NCBI GenBank assembly: GCA_035373905.1
Contig: DAOSOK010000066.1
Coordinates: 1-14,504, forward strand
Reading direction: 5' to 3'
Length of the DNA stretch: 14,504 nucleotides
From: Candidatus Ozemobacteraceae bacterium
Lineage (GTDB): Bacteria > Muiribacteriota > Ozemobacteria > Ozemobacterales > Ozemobacteraceae
The notes under the pieces were generated by a model that did not search any database, was not told the origin of the DNA, and saw only the letters and a list, made by a program, of their open reading frames with translations. This document shows, piece by piece, positions 1 through 6,203 of the stretch (position 1 is its first letter; each line of letters begins with the position of its first letter). The translations under genes and the position numbers were made by a program.

Positions 1-268
1 TCAGAGACGATGGATCGTTGATTCTACCCTACCCACGCCGAATAGCGAAGAGCCCAAAAAGTATTACGGCAATCACTTGCATGCTTGATACCGTTTATCT
101 AGAGCCTGTCGAAACACGAGTGTTCTCGCCATTCGACAGGCTCAGGGCGAACGGATGCATCATGTCGGCCCCGATGTAATATATATCACTCGTGATAATT
201 GTCGCCTGAGAAATGAGACGAGCAGTAACGTATTGCATTCAATGGATTTCCATGTAGGATTGCGAATC
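1..268. other. Left-edge gap without a secure gene
   Basis: No complete gene can be supported here. On the plus strand the frame beginning at base 2 is open from the window edge to a TGA at 86-88. It could be the last 28 codons of a gene entering from the left (ending YYGNHLHA), but the frame beginning at base 3 is also open, to 178, so the choice is not decidable. A REP-like hairpin occupies 102-143. An AT-rich patch at 176-200 contains GATAAT (194-199), which matches the -10 consensus at five of six bases, but I find no convincing -35 box 16-18 bp upstream. It is only a weak candidate promoter for the gene starting at 269. Confidence 0.35.
102..143. repeat. REP-like inverted repeat (12-bp arms)
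   Basis: GAGCCTGTCGAA (102-113) and its exact reverse complement TTCGACAGGCTC (132-143) flank an 18-nt loop. The loop itself contains a small inner hairpin (CGAG at 117-120, CTCG at 125-128). The right arm continues as CAGGGCGAACGG, an extension I recognise from dispersed repeats common in environmental bacterial genomes. There is no U-rich tail, so an intrinsic terminator is unlikely. It lies outside coding sequence provided the following gene starts at 269 and not at the ATG at 155. Confidence 0.75.
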
Positions 269-1114
269 ATGTCCCTCAGGAAAAGATTCTTTTTCTTCGT
301 CCTCGCTTCGATGTTTGTAGCAATTTCACCCATGGCGCGAGGGGGCGAACGCATTCCGATTGCCTTTCGAAGCAAGGCTCTCGATGGCTTGCCGCCGTGG
401 AATGTCGACAATGAGTTGTTGATCGCCTCCCCGGCGCACGCGTTTCCTCTGGCCCCGACTGCACTATCGTGGGGAAAAATGGCGGTCGGTGATGCCTCGG
501 ACATCACGGAACGTCGCGGGGTTGCGCCGGAGACGGTTGCAGCGAAATGGGTGATTCCCGGGCGATTGGTGTGGGTGCGGTGGGAGACGTGCGCGGAAGG
601 GACCGGGAGATTCATCGAGGAAGGACATTTGGTGCTTCTGGCCTCGGGGTCGGAATGGGTCGACGTGTTTCGGCACCAGTTCGAGGCGCTTGTCAGGTCG
701 GATGACGGCGAGTTCGAGACGACGAGACTGACCGTTTCGAAACAGGGTGATCGGATCGTCATCCAAAAGGTGCATGACGAACAGCAGGTGTGCGAAAACA
801 CGCCACCCGTCTGGTCGCGCATCGAGCGGCAGGCATGGCGGGGAGAATCGAGACAGCTTGCGACAGTCAGGACCGTCGAAGAGCGGCGATACCGGATTGC
901 TTCGGGAAGCCTGGAATATGTTGCCGGCCGTTCCTTCTTCGACGCGGGGAAACGGTCGTTCCGGCCTGGCGATCTTGCGGAGGCGTTCGGGGTCGATGTG
1001 TCGACGCTCGAGCGACGGAACCCGAGTTTGTCACGCAAACGACAATGGCGGGGCATCGTGGTAATCGACGATTCCCTGCCGGATTGCCGTTCGTCTGTTA
1101 CCGACAAACAATGA
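269..1114 (+). CDS. Exported hypothetical protein with LysM-like C-terminus
   Basis: Predicted 281-residue protein. I chose the ATG at 269 because AGGAT lies 8 nt upstream and it gives a clean signal peptide: basic start (MSLRKR), hydrophobic core FFFFVLASMFVAI, and likely cleavage near ARGG around residue 25. The in-frame ATGs at 155 and 242 would bury that signal, and the one at 155 directly follows a REP-like repeat. The mature middle part matches no family I recognise. Residues about 233-275 (DLAEAFGVDVSTLERRNPSL, ending in GIVVIDD) follow the second half of a LysM repeat, where a helix ending in a V..L..xNP pattern leads to a final hydrophobic strand. The first half is atypical, so peptidoglycan binding is an inference. 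It is probably periplasmic or surface-exposed. It stands alone on its strand and converges on the small paralog pair downstream. Confidence 0.75.
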   Translation: MSLRKRFFFFVLASMFVAISPMARGGERIPIAFRSKALDGLPPWNVDNELLIASPAHAFPLAPTALSWGKMAVGDASDITERRGVAPETVAAKWVIPGRLVWVRWETCAEGTGRFIEEGHLVLLASGSEWVDVFRHQFEALVRSDDGEFETTRLTVSKQGDRIVIQKVHDEQQVCENTPPVWSRIERQAWRGESRQLATVRTVEERRYRIASGSLEYVAGRSFFDAGKRSFRPGDLAEAFGVDVSTLERRNPSLSRKRQWRGIVVIDDSLPDCRSSVTDKQ

Positions 1115-1121
1115 ATATCGC

Positions 1122-1134
1122 ATCCGCAGATGGC
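1122..1134 (+). repeat. 13-bp direct repeat, copy 1
   Basis: ATCCGCAGATGGC occurs here and again at 1865-1877, both in gene gaps flanking the paralog pair. At the second copy it is followed by GATGGCGCAGATG, which looks like a degenerate tandem of a GCAGATGGC unit. Its function is unknown, and a shared fragment of a dispersed intergenic repeat is the simplest reading. Confidence 0.45.
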
Positions 1135-1223
1135 GGGAGGATGGGGCGCAATCAGAGGGCCGGCATGGACGGTTGGCTGAATTCATGTATGAAAGACAAT
1201 GGGAACGAGGAATAGCAGGTGCG

Positions 1224-1256
1224 CCGAAGGGGCGGGTTTCAAACCCGCCCCTTCGG
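1224..1256. repeat. GC-rich palindromic repeat, variant form
   Basis: CCGAAGGGGCGGGTTT (1224-1239) and its exact reverse complement (1241-1256) are separated by one base, so the element is almost a perfect 33-bp palindrome. It lies in the 174-bp gap between two converging genes (stops at 1114 and 1289). The core GGGGCGG...CCGCCCC is shared with the palindromes at 1934-1957 and 4849-4876, but the centre is GTTTCAAAC instead of TTCGCGAA. It could act as a bidirectional transcription barrier, but no T-run follows either arm, so it is not a canonical terminator. Nothing else is evident between 1115 and 1288. Confidence 0.8.
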
Positions 1257-1288
1257 AAGGATGATCTGATGCAGATATATCTATGCCG

Positions 1289-1525
1289 TTATCTTTTGGC
1301 GTGGTGGAGGTGTTCGGTTGCGCTCGAGGCCTTGATGTATGAGAGGGCGAGTTCGTGGAATACGTCGCCGGCGGTTTTGCCGGCCTTGGCGGCCTGGACC
1401 TTGATGTAGGAGACGACGAGGTTGCGGATGAGGTCGTCCGTGGTGCGGCCCTCTTTGGTCGCCTGGGCTTCGAGGGCGCGGTAGGTGGCTTCGGGAAGGG
1501 AAATGTCGACGTGAAGCTGCTTCAT
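1289..1525 (-). CDS. Small RHH-like protein, paralog B
   Basis: Predicted 78-residue protein starting MKQLHVDISLPEATYRALEA. The ATG at 1523-1525 is preceded by a GGGAG ribosome site 8 nt upstream. The same frame extends to 1780, but that upstream part is arginine-rich and antisense-like, and it overlaps the neighbouring paralog, so it is rejected. An N-terminal strand (LHVDISL), then a helix, a turn at EGRTTDD and a second helix (LIRNLVVSYIK) match a ribbon-helix-helix (CopG/Arc) DNA-binding layout. This is inferred from pattern only. It shares the signature RALE..AT.EG.T.D.L.R.L..SY.K.QAAKAGK with the gene 14 bp upstream, so the pair arose by tandem duplication. No toxin gene is adjacent, so an antitoxin role is unsupported. 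SYIK recurs near residue 63, hinting at an internal repeat. Confidence 0.8.
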   Translation of the reverse strand: MKQLHVDISLPEATYRALEAQATKEGRTTDDLIRNLVVSYIKVQAAKAGKTAGDVFHELALSYIKASSATEHLHHAKR

Positions 1526-1539
1526 GGCCGCATCTCCCG

Positions 1540-1761
1540 CTATTTTCCGACCACGGTGCCGGACTCGATGATCTCGAGAATGTGTTCGTGAACCTCGTCG
1601 ACGGGCGCCTTCCCCGCCTTGGCCGCCTGGAGCTTGAGATACGAGGTGATGAGATCGCGCATGAGGCCGTCCATCGTCTTGCCCTCGTGCGTGGCAAGGG
1701 TCTCGAGCGCCCTGAGGGTTTCTTTGGAAACGGAAACGGCATACTGCTCGTGCTTCGTCAT
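1540..1761 (-). CDS. Small RHH-like protein, paralog A
   Basis: Predicted 73-residue protein starting MTKHEQYAVSVSKETLRALE, first gene of a two-gene unit. The ATG at 1759-1761 has GGGAG 8 nt upstream, the same leader spacing as its paralog. It shows the same strand-helix-helix order: YAVSVSKE, LRALETLATHEG, then MDGLMRDLITSYLKLQAAKAGK. This resembles ribbon-helix-helix proteins, which dimerise through the N-terminal strand and bind operator DNA. The C-terminal 20 residues differ most from the paralog, so the two may have separate partners or form heterodimers. Autoregulation is common for such proteins. The 64-bp stretch between the -10 box and the start codon could hold an operator, though I see no clear inverted repeat there. 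Confidence 0.8.
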   Translation of the reverse strand: MTKHEQYAVSVSKETLRALETLATHEGKTMDGLMRDLITSYLKLQAAKAGKAPVDEVHEHILEIIESGTVVGK

Positions 1762-1824
1762 ATTGATCTCTCCCGTTCAAACTCTCATTTTTTCTGGACT
1801 GATGTTTTTTCTGTCCTTAGCCCG

Positions 1825-1853
1825 AATATACTCTCAGAAGACGACTCTGTCAA
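1825..1853 (-). promoter_or_regulatory. Sigma-70-type promoter of the RHH-like pair
   Basis: On the minus strand TTGACA (1848-1853) is followed by exactly 17 nt and then TATATT (1825-1830). That is a perfect -35 box, ideal spacing and a -10 with five of six consensus bases. Transcription would begin near 1818, giving a leader of about 57 nt to the ATG at 1761. It is the strongest promoter match in the window. Confidence 0.8.
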
Positions 1854-1864
1854 AACAAGACACG

Positions 1865-1877
1865 ATCCGCAGATGGC
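1865..1877 (+). repeat. 13-bp direct repeat, copy 2
   Basis: Second copy of the 13-mer at 1122-1134. It is followed by the related GATGGCGCAGATG and then by GAAATCCTGAAATC, a short direct repeat of GAAATC. Together about 1861-1905 looks like an eroded dispersed repeat lying just upstream of the promoter at 1825-1853. Confidence 0.45.
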
Positions 1878-1933
1878 ACTGATGGCGCAGATGAAATCCT
1901 GAAATCTCACCACAGAACTCGCCATTGCGATGC

Positions 1934-1957
1934 AGGGGCGGTTCGCGAACCGCCCCT
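1934..1957. repeat. GC-rich palindromic repeat (24 bp)
   Basis: A perfect 24-bp palindrome with half-site AGGGGCGGTTCG. With the outer G..C pair (1932, 1959) and one mismatch it is nearly identical to the 28-bp copy at 4849-4876. It lies 69 bp past the stop of the MFS gene. No U-tract follows. The remainder of 1762-2026 holds the promoter and short repeats described separately and no gene. Confidence 0.85.
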
Positions 1958-2026
1958 ACGGATAGATGACGGTTGCTAATTCGCCGCTATTCAGGGGTTA
2001 CGACGTTGGCTTGGTCATTCTGAAAA

Positions 2027-3217
2027 TCAGGCTTTCCAGGAATCGCGCTTCCAGAGGGCGATCGAGACGCCGGCGAGCATAAAGAGGCCGGCGAGGGCCA
2101 GGAAGGTGTCGACGCCGAGCGCCGACAGCGCCAGATTCGAGAACAGCATCGCGGCGATTCCGCGAACGCCCATCAGAAACGTATATACTGACCCATATAC
2201 GGCGAGCTCTGAAACAGGGGCGAACGCGATGATCAGCTGCATCCAGCTCAGGTCGAAGCCGACGTTGAGGATTCCGGTGAACGAATACGGCACAATGAGA
2301 TAGGCGGCCGTGGGCGCCAGAAAGAACAGCCACGGGTTCAGCAGACCGCCGAACATCCCGAGAAACAGGCCGCGCTGCGAGCCGTGCTTCGCGATGAACC
2401 GGCCGATGACGACGTAGGCGAACATCTGGACGACGTTCGTCAGGCCGTTCAGATACCCGACCGTCGCGTTCGACACGTGCCAGCCGGTGACGAGCTTCGT
2501 CGGCAGCACGCCGAGCATCAGCAGGTTGCCGAAGCCGTACAGCATGATCGTCACGTTGAGCCAGAAAAAGCCTTCCGAGGCTTTCAGGGTCGCTCGAACG
2601 GACCCGACGCTGAACCCGCCCGTCGCGAACGTCGGCGAAGCGTCGCGCGGCAGCACGCGGTTGAAATTGATCGACGACAGCATGCCGCAGACGCCCGCGA
2701 TGACGAACATCGCCGTTTTGTGCCCGGAATCGAGCATCCAGCCGCCAACGGCCGAGCCGACGATCGTCGTCATCGCGATGAAAAACCTGACGTACCCCAT
2801 CGCGAGACTGCGCGAGCCGTCGGAATACAGCTCCTTCAGTACCCTCGTGTAGGCGCCCATGCCGAGCCCTTCGACGAACTGGCACAGCACGTAGAGCAGC
2901 AGAATCGCCGTCGTATTGTCGGTGAAGCCGACACCCGCGATGGCGAGCCTGGTGAACGCCGTCGGGACGGTGATGATGTCGAGCGCCCGCCAGCCCGTGA
3001 AATACCGCAGAAGCGGGAAGCCGAAAACGAGCGAAAAATACGGCGCCGACATCGCCAGCCCCATCTCGAGCGGCGTCGCCGAGAGACGCTTCATCAGGAT
3101 CGGGATGAACGGCGTCATCATTCCGATGAAGATGCCGTAGAACGCCCCGGAAACGGCATCGATCTCGTATCGGTGCCGGTCCGCCTCTGAAATTCTCGCC
3201 GAAAAGGGAAAAATCAT
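2027..3217 (-). CDS. MFS-type membrane transporter
   Basis: Predicted 396-residue integral membrane protein of the length usual for the major facilitator superfamily, with about 12 hydrophobic segments in two blocks of six. The blocks are separated by a polar stretch near residues 185-215 (NRVLPRDASP to LKASEG). N-terminal features fit an MFS half: GAFYGIFIGMMTPFIPILMKR (TM1), a short basic loop RYFTGWRALD after TM2, and GLGMGAYTRVLKEL around 117-130 in the TM4 region. The substrate cannot be read from the sequence. The ATG at 3217 lacks a clear Shine-Dalgarno site, and only 39 bp separate it from the preceding stop. It is probably the last gene of a minus-strand transcript and may rely on coupled translation. 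Its neighbours (glycosyltransferase, small membrane protein, exported protein) suggest envelope biology without proving a joint pathway. Confidence 0.88.
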   Translation of the reverse strand: MIFPFSARISEADRHRYEIDAVSGAFYGIFIGMMTPFIPILMKRLSATPLEMGLAMSAPYFSLVFGFPLLRYFTGWRALDIITVPTAFTRLAIAGVGFTDNTTAILLLYVLCQFVEGLGMGAYTRVLKELYSDGSRSLAMGYVRFFIAMTTIVGSAVGGWMLDSGHKTAMFVIAGVCGMLSSINFNRVLPRDASPTFATGGFSVGSVRATLKASEGFFWLNVTIMLYGFGNLLMLGVLPTKLVTGWHVSNATVGYLNGLTNVVQMFAYVVIGRFIAKHGSQRGLFLGMFGGLLNPWLFFLAPTAAYLIVPYSFTGILNVGFDLSWMQLIIAFAPVSELAVYGSVYTFLMGVRGIAAMLFSNLALSALGVDTFLALAGLFMLAGVSIALWKRDSWKA

Positions 3218-3256
3218 GCGCGGCTTATCGGGAACCGGGTGCCAGGGAAGATGCGC

Positions 3257-4273
3257 TCACCGTCCGACCGTGACCGCGTCCGTCGCGACAGGAAGCGGCG
3301 CGGCTTTCAATGTCTCCGAAGAGATGGCAGGGAACGATGCGACATCGGGCGAGAACCTCATTGCCAGGGAAGCGGGAACAGCGATATCCACCGATCCACT
3401 TCCAGAGATGATTTCGGAAGACGGATCCTGCGACGGCGCGACGATGTTCGTCGTGGAGCCGACACCGGCAGAGCCTGAAGCAATGTCGGAAGACCTCGAC
3501 GCGATACCGAAAGTATTTGAGGCGATGTCCGGAGTGCCTGAAGCGATGTCGGGCGTTCCGGAACCCGTCGGCGCAACCGTTTCGATCCGGTCGGCCGTCA
3601 GATACCTGAGACGGGGTTCGGATGCCGATGTGGTCCATTTGCCGGTGATCTTCACGGTTTCATCGGGAATGCCCGGCTTTTTGACGGCCGAGAGCAGCTG
3701 AAAGTTGAGCGTGAGCGGAATCCGTTCCCCTGAAGGGGTTTTGAGAACCCAGCGCCGGAGGATCTTGCGGCGTGCGACGTGATGCTCCTCGATCGCGAGT
3801 CGGCCCGTGAGTTCGGCCATGGACTCCTTCCGTTCGCCTTCGGATGGGGTGGAAACGATCTCGGCATCGCTGATCAGCAGAGGTTCCAGCCCTTCCGCCT
3901 TGTCGAACGGCCAGGGCGGCCGTGTCGATGAAGCCTGGGTCGGAACGGGAGTTCCGGTGGCGGGTGGAAGGATCAGATCGCCGACGTCGGTATCGTCATC
4001 GGGCAGGTTGATGGATGGCCCGTTTCCGGGAGTCACGGGAATGAGATTCGAAAGGTCTTCGGCTGAAGGTCTGACGACGTCATCCGGGATATCCGAAGAC
4101 GGCAGGAGCGCAGCAGGTTCCGTGCCGATGAACGCCGCTTCGTTGCCGTCGACGACGAGTTCTTCGGACGCCGCGGGGGTCTGTGCCGTCTGCGCTGCAA
4201 CGGGAATCGCGCCCGGGCCGTGCAGGAAGGCCAGGACGAGGATCGACGCGACGGCGGTGGAACGGGTGCCCAT
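3257..4273 (-). CDS. Exported low-complexity protein with heptapeptide repeats
   Basis: Predicted 338-residue protein. Two adjacent ATGs (4274-4276, 4271-4273) are possible. I prefer the second because the GGAG in CTGGAGCAGC then sits 7 nt away. The same frame is open up to 4474 but would overlap the upstream gene. MGTRSTAVASILVLAFLHGPGAIPVAAQ is a signal peptide with cleavage near residues 27-28. Residues 30-125 are Pro/Asp/Thr-rich and probably disordered. Residues about 154-230 form a compact, beta-rich block (LTGRLAIEEH, RRWVLKTPSGERIPL, VKITGKW, RYLTADRIE) resembling a small OB-like barrel, by inference. Residues 239-273 are five degenerate copies of a GTPDIAS-type heptad. The C-terminus is low-complexity and Ala/Ser/Val-rich. 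The family is unknown; a periplasmic or outer-surface location is likely. Confidence 0.75.
   Translation of the reverse strand: MGTRSTAVASILVLAFLHGPGAIPVAAQTAQTPAASEELVVDGNEAAFIGTEPAALLPSSDIPDDVVRPSAEDLSNLIPVTPGNGPSINLPDDDTDVGDLILPPATGTPVPTQASSTRPPWPFDKAEGLEPLLISDAEIVSTPSEGERKESMAELTGRLAIEEHHVARRKILRRWVLKTPSGERIPLTLNFQLLSAVKKPGIPDETVKITGKWTTSASEPRLRYLTADRIETVAPTGSGTPDIASGTPDIASNTFGIASRSSDIASGSAGVGSTTNIVAPSQDPSSEIISGSGSVDIAVPASLAMRFSPDVASFPAISSETLKAAPLPVATDAVTVGR
3455..3559 (-). repeat. 21-bp coding tandem repeat (heptapeptide)
   Basis: Five consecutive 21-bp units in the gene above encode GTPDIAS, GTPDIAS, NTFGIAS, RSSDIAS and GSAGVGS. The first two are identical in protein. Drift then grows toward the C-terminus, while the IAS core stays until the last unit. 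The pattern suggests expansion by slippage or unequal crossover followed by decay. Confidence 0.8.
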
Positions 4274-4304
4274 CATGCTGCTCCAGGGGGGTGTGAGAAA
4301 CCGC

Positions 4305-4334
4305 ACTATACCACCTTTCACCGGCCTGTGCCAG
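4305..4334 (-). promoter_or_regulatory. Candidate internal promoter
   Basis: On the minus strand CTGGCA (4329-4334, four of six -35 bases) is followed by 18 nt and TATAGT (4305-4310, five of six -10 bases). It overlaps the last codons and stop of the upstream membrane protein gene and would start a short leader of about 22 nt before the exported protein gene. It is plausible but weaker than the promoter at 1825-1853. Confidence 0.4.
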
Positions 4335-4827
4335 ATGCCTGCGGCTGCGTTCTCCACGACCAGCCGATCAGCAGAGCGCCGACGACGGTGAACGTCACGT
4401 AATCGAGCGGAAGTCCGACCAGCCACTTTTTGTGCCACGGGATGAAGGCCGGCGCGAACTTCGCCCACCCCCACCCCGGGTTGAACAGGAACCAGGAAAA
4501 ATCCTCGATGATCCAGAAGATCATCAGACTGCCCAGAATGCGCGCCTCGAGTTTCGGCGACCAGGCCCCGGCAGCGAACACCGGCCAGTGGAACACGAGC
4601 GCCATGAACGAGAAGATCCAGGCGTGATAGCCCGTCATCGGCCGGCCGCCCCAGAAGATGTCGAGCAGCCAGTGACTCTCGATCCGCCAGGTCGGCAGCC
4701 CCGACGCCCAGCCGTTCGCCCCCTCGATCTGAATCTCCGCCATCCCGAAAAACACCGCCGTGACCGACACGAACAGAACGCCGATGAGCGGCTTCAACCG
4801 TTCAGAAAACTCTATATTATATTTCAC
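4318..4827 (-). CDS. Small tryptophan-rich membrane protein, unknown family
   Basis: Up to 169 residues with about four hydrophobic segments: PLIGVLFVSVTAVFFG (13-28), AWIFSFMALVFHWPVFAAG (69-87), ILGSLMIFWIIEDFSWFLF (97-115) and LDYVTFTVVGALLIGW (about 141-156). Trp and His are frequent, especially in WIIEDFSWFLFNPGWGWAKF and FIPWHKKW, a conserved-looking stretch for which I have no family name. The first codon of the open frame is GTG (4825-4827), without a Shine-Dalgarno site and directly overlapping a perfect TATAAT. The true start may be TTG at 4795-4797, giving MKPLIGVLF with a lysine before the first membrane segment, or ATG at 4741-4743. The stop lies 44 bp before the next gene on the same strand, so co-transcription is likely. 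Confidence 0.72.
   Translation of the reverse strand: MKYNIEFSERLKPLIGVLFVSVTAVFFGMAEIQIEGANGWASGLPTWRIESHWLLDIFWGGRPMTGYHAWIFSFMALVFHWPVFAAGAWSPKLEARILGSLMIFWIIEDFSWFLFNPGWGWAKFAPAFIPWHKKWLVGLPLDYVTFTVVGALLIGWSWRTQPQASGTGR
4816..4821 (-). promoter_or_regulatory. Perfect TATAAT at membrane-protein start
   Basis: The minus strand reads TATAAT immediately after the putative GTG start. I find no recognisable -35 box at 16-18 bp, where the sequence is an AT-rich ACAATATATT patch. If functional, transcription would start near 4809, inside the longest reading of the gene, and would force a downstream start codon. Confidence 0.35.
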
Positions 4828-4848
4828 GGTATGAATATATTGTGTGCC

Positions 4849-4876
4849 GTAGGGGCGGTTCGCGAACCGCCCCTAC
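4849..4876. repeat. Perfect 28-bp palindrome
   Basis: The half-site GTAGGGGCGGTTCG (4849-4862) is followed directly by its reverse complement (4863-4876), with no loop. It lies between the stop of the glycosyltransferase (4911) and the start region of the next gene on the same strand (4827). It is the most complete of three related elements in the window. As RNA it would fold into a strong stem, which could attenuate read-through or protect the upstream transcript's 3' end. There is no U-tract. Confidence 0.9.
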
Positions 4877-4910
4877 ACGACCTTTGCGATGAACATATAC
4901 CATCTTGTAT

Positions 4911-6044
4911 TCAACCAAGGATGGCGGAGAGAAGGTTGCGGGCGGCGTGCGGCTTCGCGAGTTTCTTCGCGTTGTCGCGCATCGACGAGATGCGGCCCGG
5001 GTCTTTGAGGATCGAGCGCACCCGGTATTCGAGGGCGGCGGGGTCGCACGCCTTCATGGCGGCGCCGTTTTCGAGCAGGAAGTCGGCGTTCCGCTCTTCC
5101 TGGCCGGGAATCGGCGCCACGACGATCATCGGCAGGCCGACCGCAAGGCACTCCGAGGTCGTCAGGCCGCCGGGCTTTGTGATCGCAACGTCGGCGCAGG
5201 CCATGACCCGCTCGATCGTGCGGGTGAAGCCCATCGGGAACAGGCGGCCGGGGTGTTCCGCCGCAAGCTTGTTGAGAGAGCCGAGAAGTTGTTCGTTCTT
5301 CCCTGCAAGGGCGATGACCTGGAACTCGCCGGGAATCTTGAGGAGCCGCTCGGCGAGCGAGTCGATTCCCCCCACTCCGAATCCGCCCGACATCATGAGA
5401 AACGTCAGTTTCTTCGGATCGGCGCCGATCTCGGCGGCGCAGACAGCCCGGTCGCGCGTTTCGGAGAAGATCGGCATGATCGGAATCCCGGTTGCCCGCG
5501 TCGTGGCCGCCGGAATACCCCGGTCGGCGAGCTTGAACGCCACTTCGTCCGTGGCGGCGAAATACCCCGTCATGTGTTCGTGCAGCCACATGGTGTGAAT
5601 GTCGAAATCCGTGACCTGGACGTACGTCGGCCTGTCCCACCCGCCGTTCTTGATCTCTCGTGACAGCAGTTCGGCCGGCAGAAAATGCGTGCAGACGACG
5701 ATGTCGGGATGTATCTCGCGCAGCTTCGTCATGAAATTCTGGGTGTTGAGCCGCTGAAGCGCCCGCCGGACCTTGTTCATCGCCGAGTCGTGGTCCTGCT
5801 GGTCGGCCTTGCGATAGATATACCCCCAGAGCGAGGGATGCTTTTCGACGATCGTCAGATACGACTCGGCGTACATCTTCCGGAAGATGTCGTTGACGAG
5901 CGTCATCAGATCGACATGAACCGCCTTCACGCCCGGAAAAAACGTTTCGGCGGCCGTCTTGACGGCCTCCGCCGCGCGCATGTGGCCCGCGCCGGCAGAA
6001 ACACTCAGAATCGCGATCGTTTTCCCCGTCGTCGTCTCGCTCAT
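4911..6044 (-). CDS. MGDG synthase/UgtP-like glycosyltransferase (GT28)
   Basis: Predicted 377-residue enzyme, close to the usual length for the family. Members transfer a sugar (glucose from UDP-glucose or galactose from UDP-galactose) to diacylglycerol at the cytoplasmic membrane face, making glycolipids. Visible landmarks are the N-terminal loop SAGAGH (16-21) followed by AAEAV, IHPDIVVCTH (111-120), TDFDIH (145-150), GIPI (186-189) and SGGFG (219-223). The C-terminal nucleotide-sugar site is KPGGLTTSECLAVGLPMI (290-307) with PGQEERNA (313-320). There is no signal peptide or membrane segment, as expected for a peripheral enzyme. The ATG at 6042-6044 has an excellent AAAGGAG site 6 nt upstream. 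Donor and acceptor are not readable, and a MurG-type role is less likely because the N-terminal loop and middle motifs fit MGDG synthases better. It is divergent from the inositol-monophosphatase gene. Confidence 0.88.
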   Translation of the reverse strand: MSETTTGKTIAILSVSAGAGHMRAAEAVKTAAETFFPGVKAVHVDLMTLVNDIFRKMYAESYLTIVEKHPSLWGYIYRKADQQDHDSAMNKVRRALQRLNTQNFMTKLREIHPDIVVCTHFLPAELLSREIKNGGWDRPTYVQVTDFDIHTMWLHEHMTGYFAATDEVAFKLADRGIPAATTRATGIPIMPIFSETRDRAVCAAEIGADPKKLTFLMMSGGFGVGGIDSLAERLLKIPGEFQVIALAGKNEQLLGSLNKLAAEHPGRLFPMGFTRTIERVMACADVAITKPGGLTTSECLAVGLPMIVVAPIPGQEERNADFLLENGAAMKACDPAALEYRVRSILKDPGRISSMRDNAKKLAKPHAARNLLSAILG

Positions 6045-6119
6045 CCCTGTCTCCTTTCACCGTCGGTGATGGATGAAGCTTATCATGCTGGCGCCGCGAT
6101 GAGAAGTTTCAGGAAACGG

Positions 6120-6148
6120 TTGACGAATTACCGAATGGCGCGTATTGA
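6120..6148 (+). promoter_or_regulatory. Weak candidate promoter for the IMPase gene
   Basis: TTGACG (6120-6125, five of six -35 bases), a 17-nt spacer and TATTGA (6143-6148, only three of six -10 bases) lie in the 159-bp divergent gap 6045-6203, giving a leader of about 50 nt. No clear counterpart is visible for the glycosyltransferase on the other strand. Confidence 0.3.
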
Positions 6149-6203
6149 AATGGTGCTCGTTGCGCCGGTCGCGCACACATCCTTCCGCAGCTCAGGAATA
6201 GAT

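Noticed and set aside
24..82. Minus-strand 17-codon frame with a hydrophobic start (MQVIAVILFGLFAI)
   Set aside because: It looks like the start of a signal peptide but meets a TAG at 29-31 after 17 codons, and it has no supporting context.
160..1107. Long minus-strand open frame opposite the first gene
   Set aside because: It is antisense to a frame with a signal peptide and ribosome site. Its product is Ser/Arg-rich with no domain, typical of a shadow in GC-rich DNA.
1224..1256. Palindrome as an intrinsic terminator for the converging genes
   Set aside because: The stem is strong, but neither strand has the following U-tract. A dispersed repeat explains it better.
1526..1780. Upstream extension of the second RHH-like gene
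   Set aside because: The extension overlaps the whole paralog gene in another frame and is Arg/Gly/His-rich. The internal ATG at 1525 has a good ribosome site.
2384..3190. Plus-strand 268-codon frame inside the MFS gene
   Set aside because: The product is almost wholly Arg/Asp/His/Glu low-complexity, while the opposite strand encodes a clear 12-segment transporter.
5685..6203. N-terminal extension of the inositol-monophosphatase frame
   Set aside because: It is antisense to the glycosyltransferase and unlike the family. The ATG at 6204 has a ribosome site and gives the normal length.
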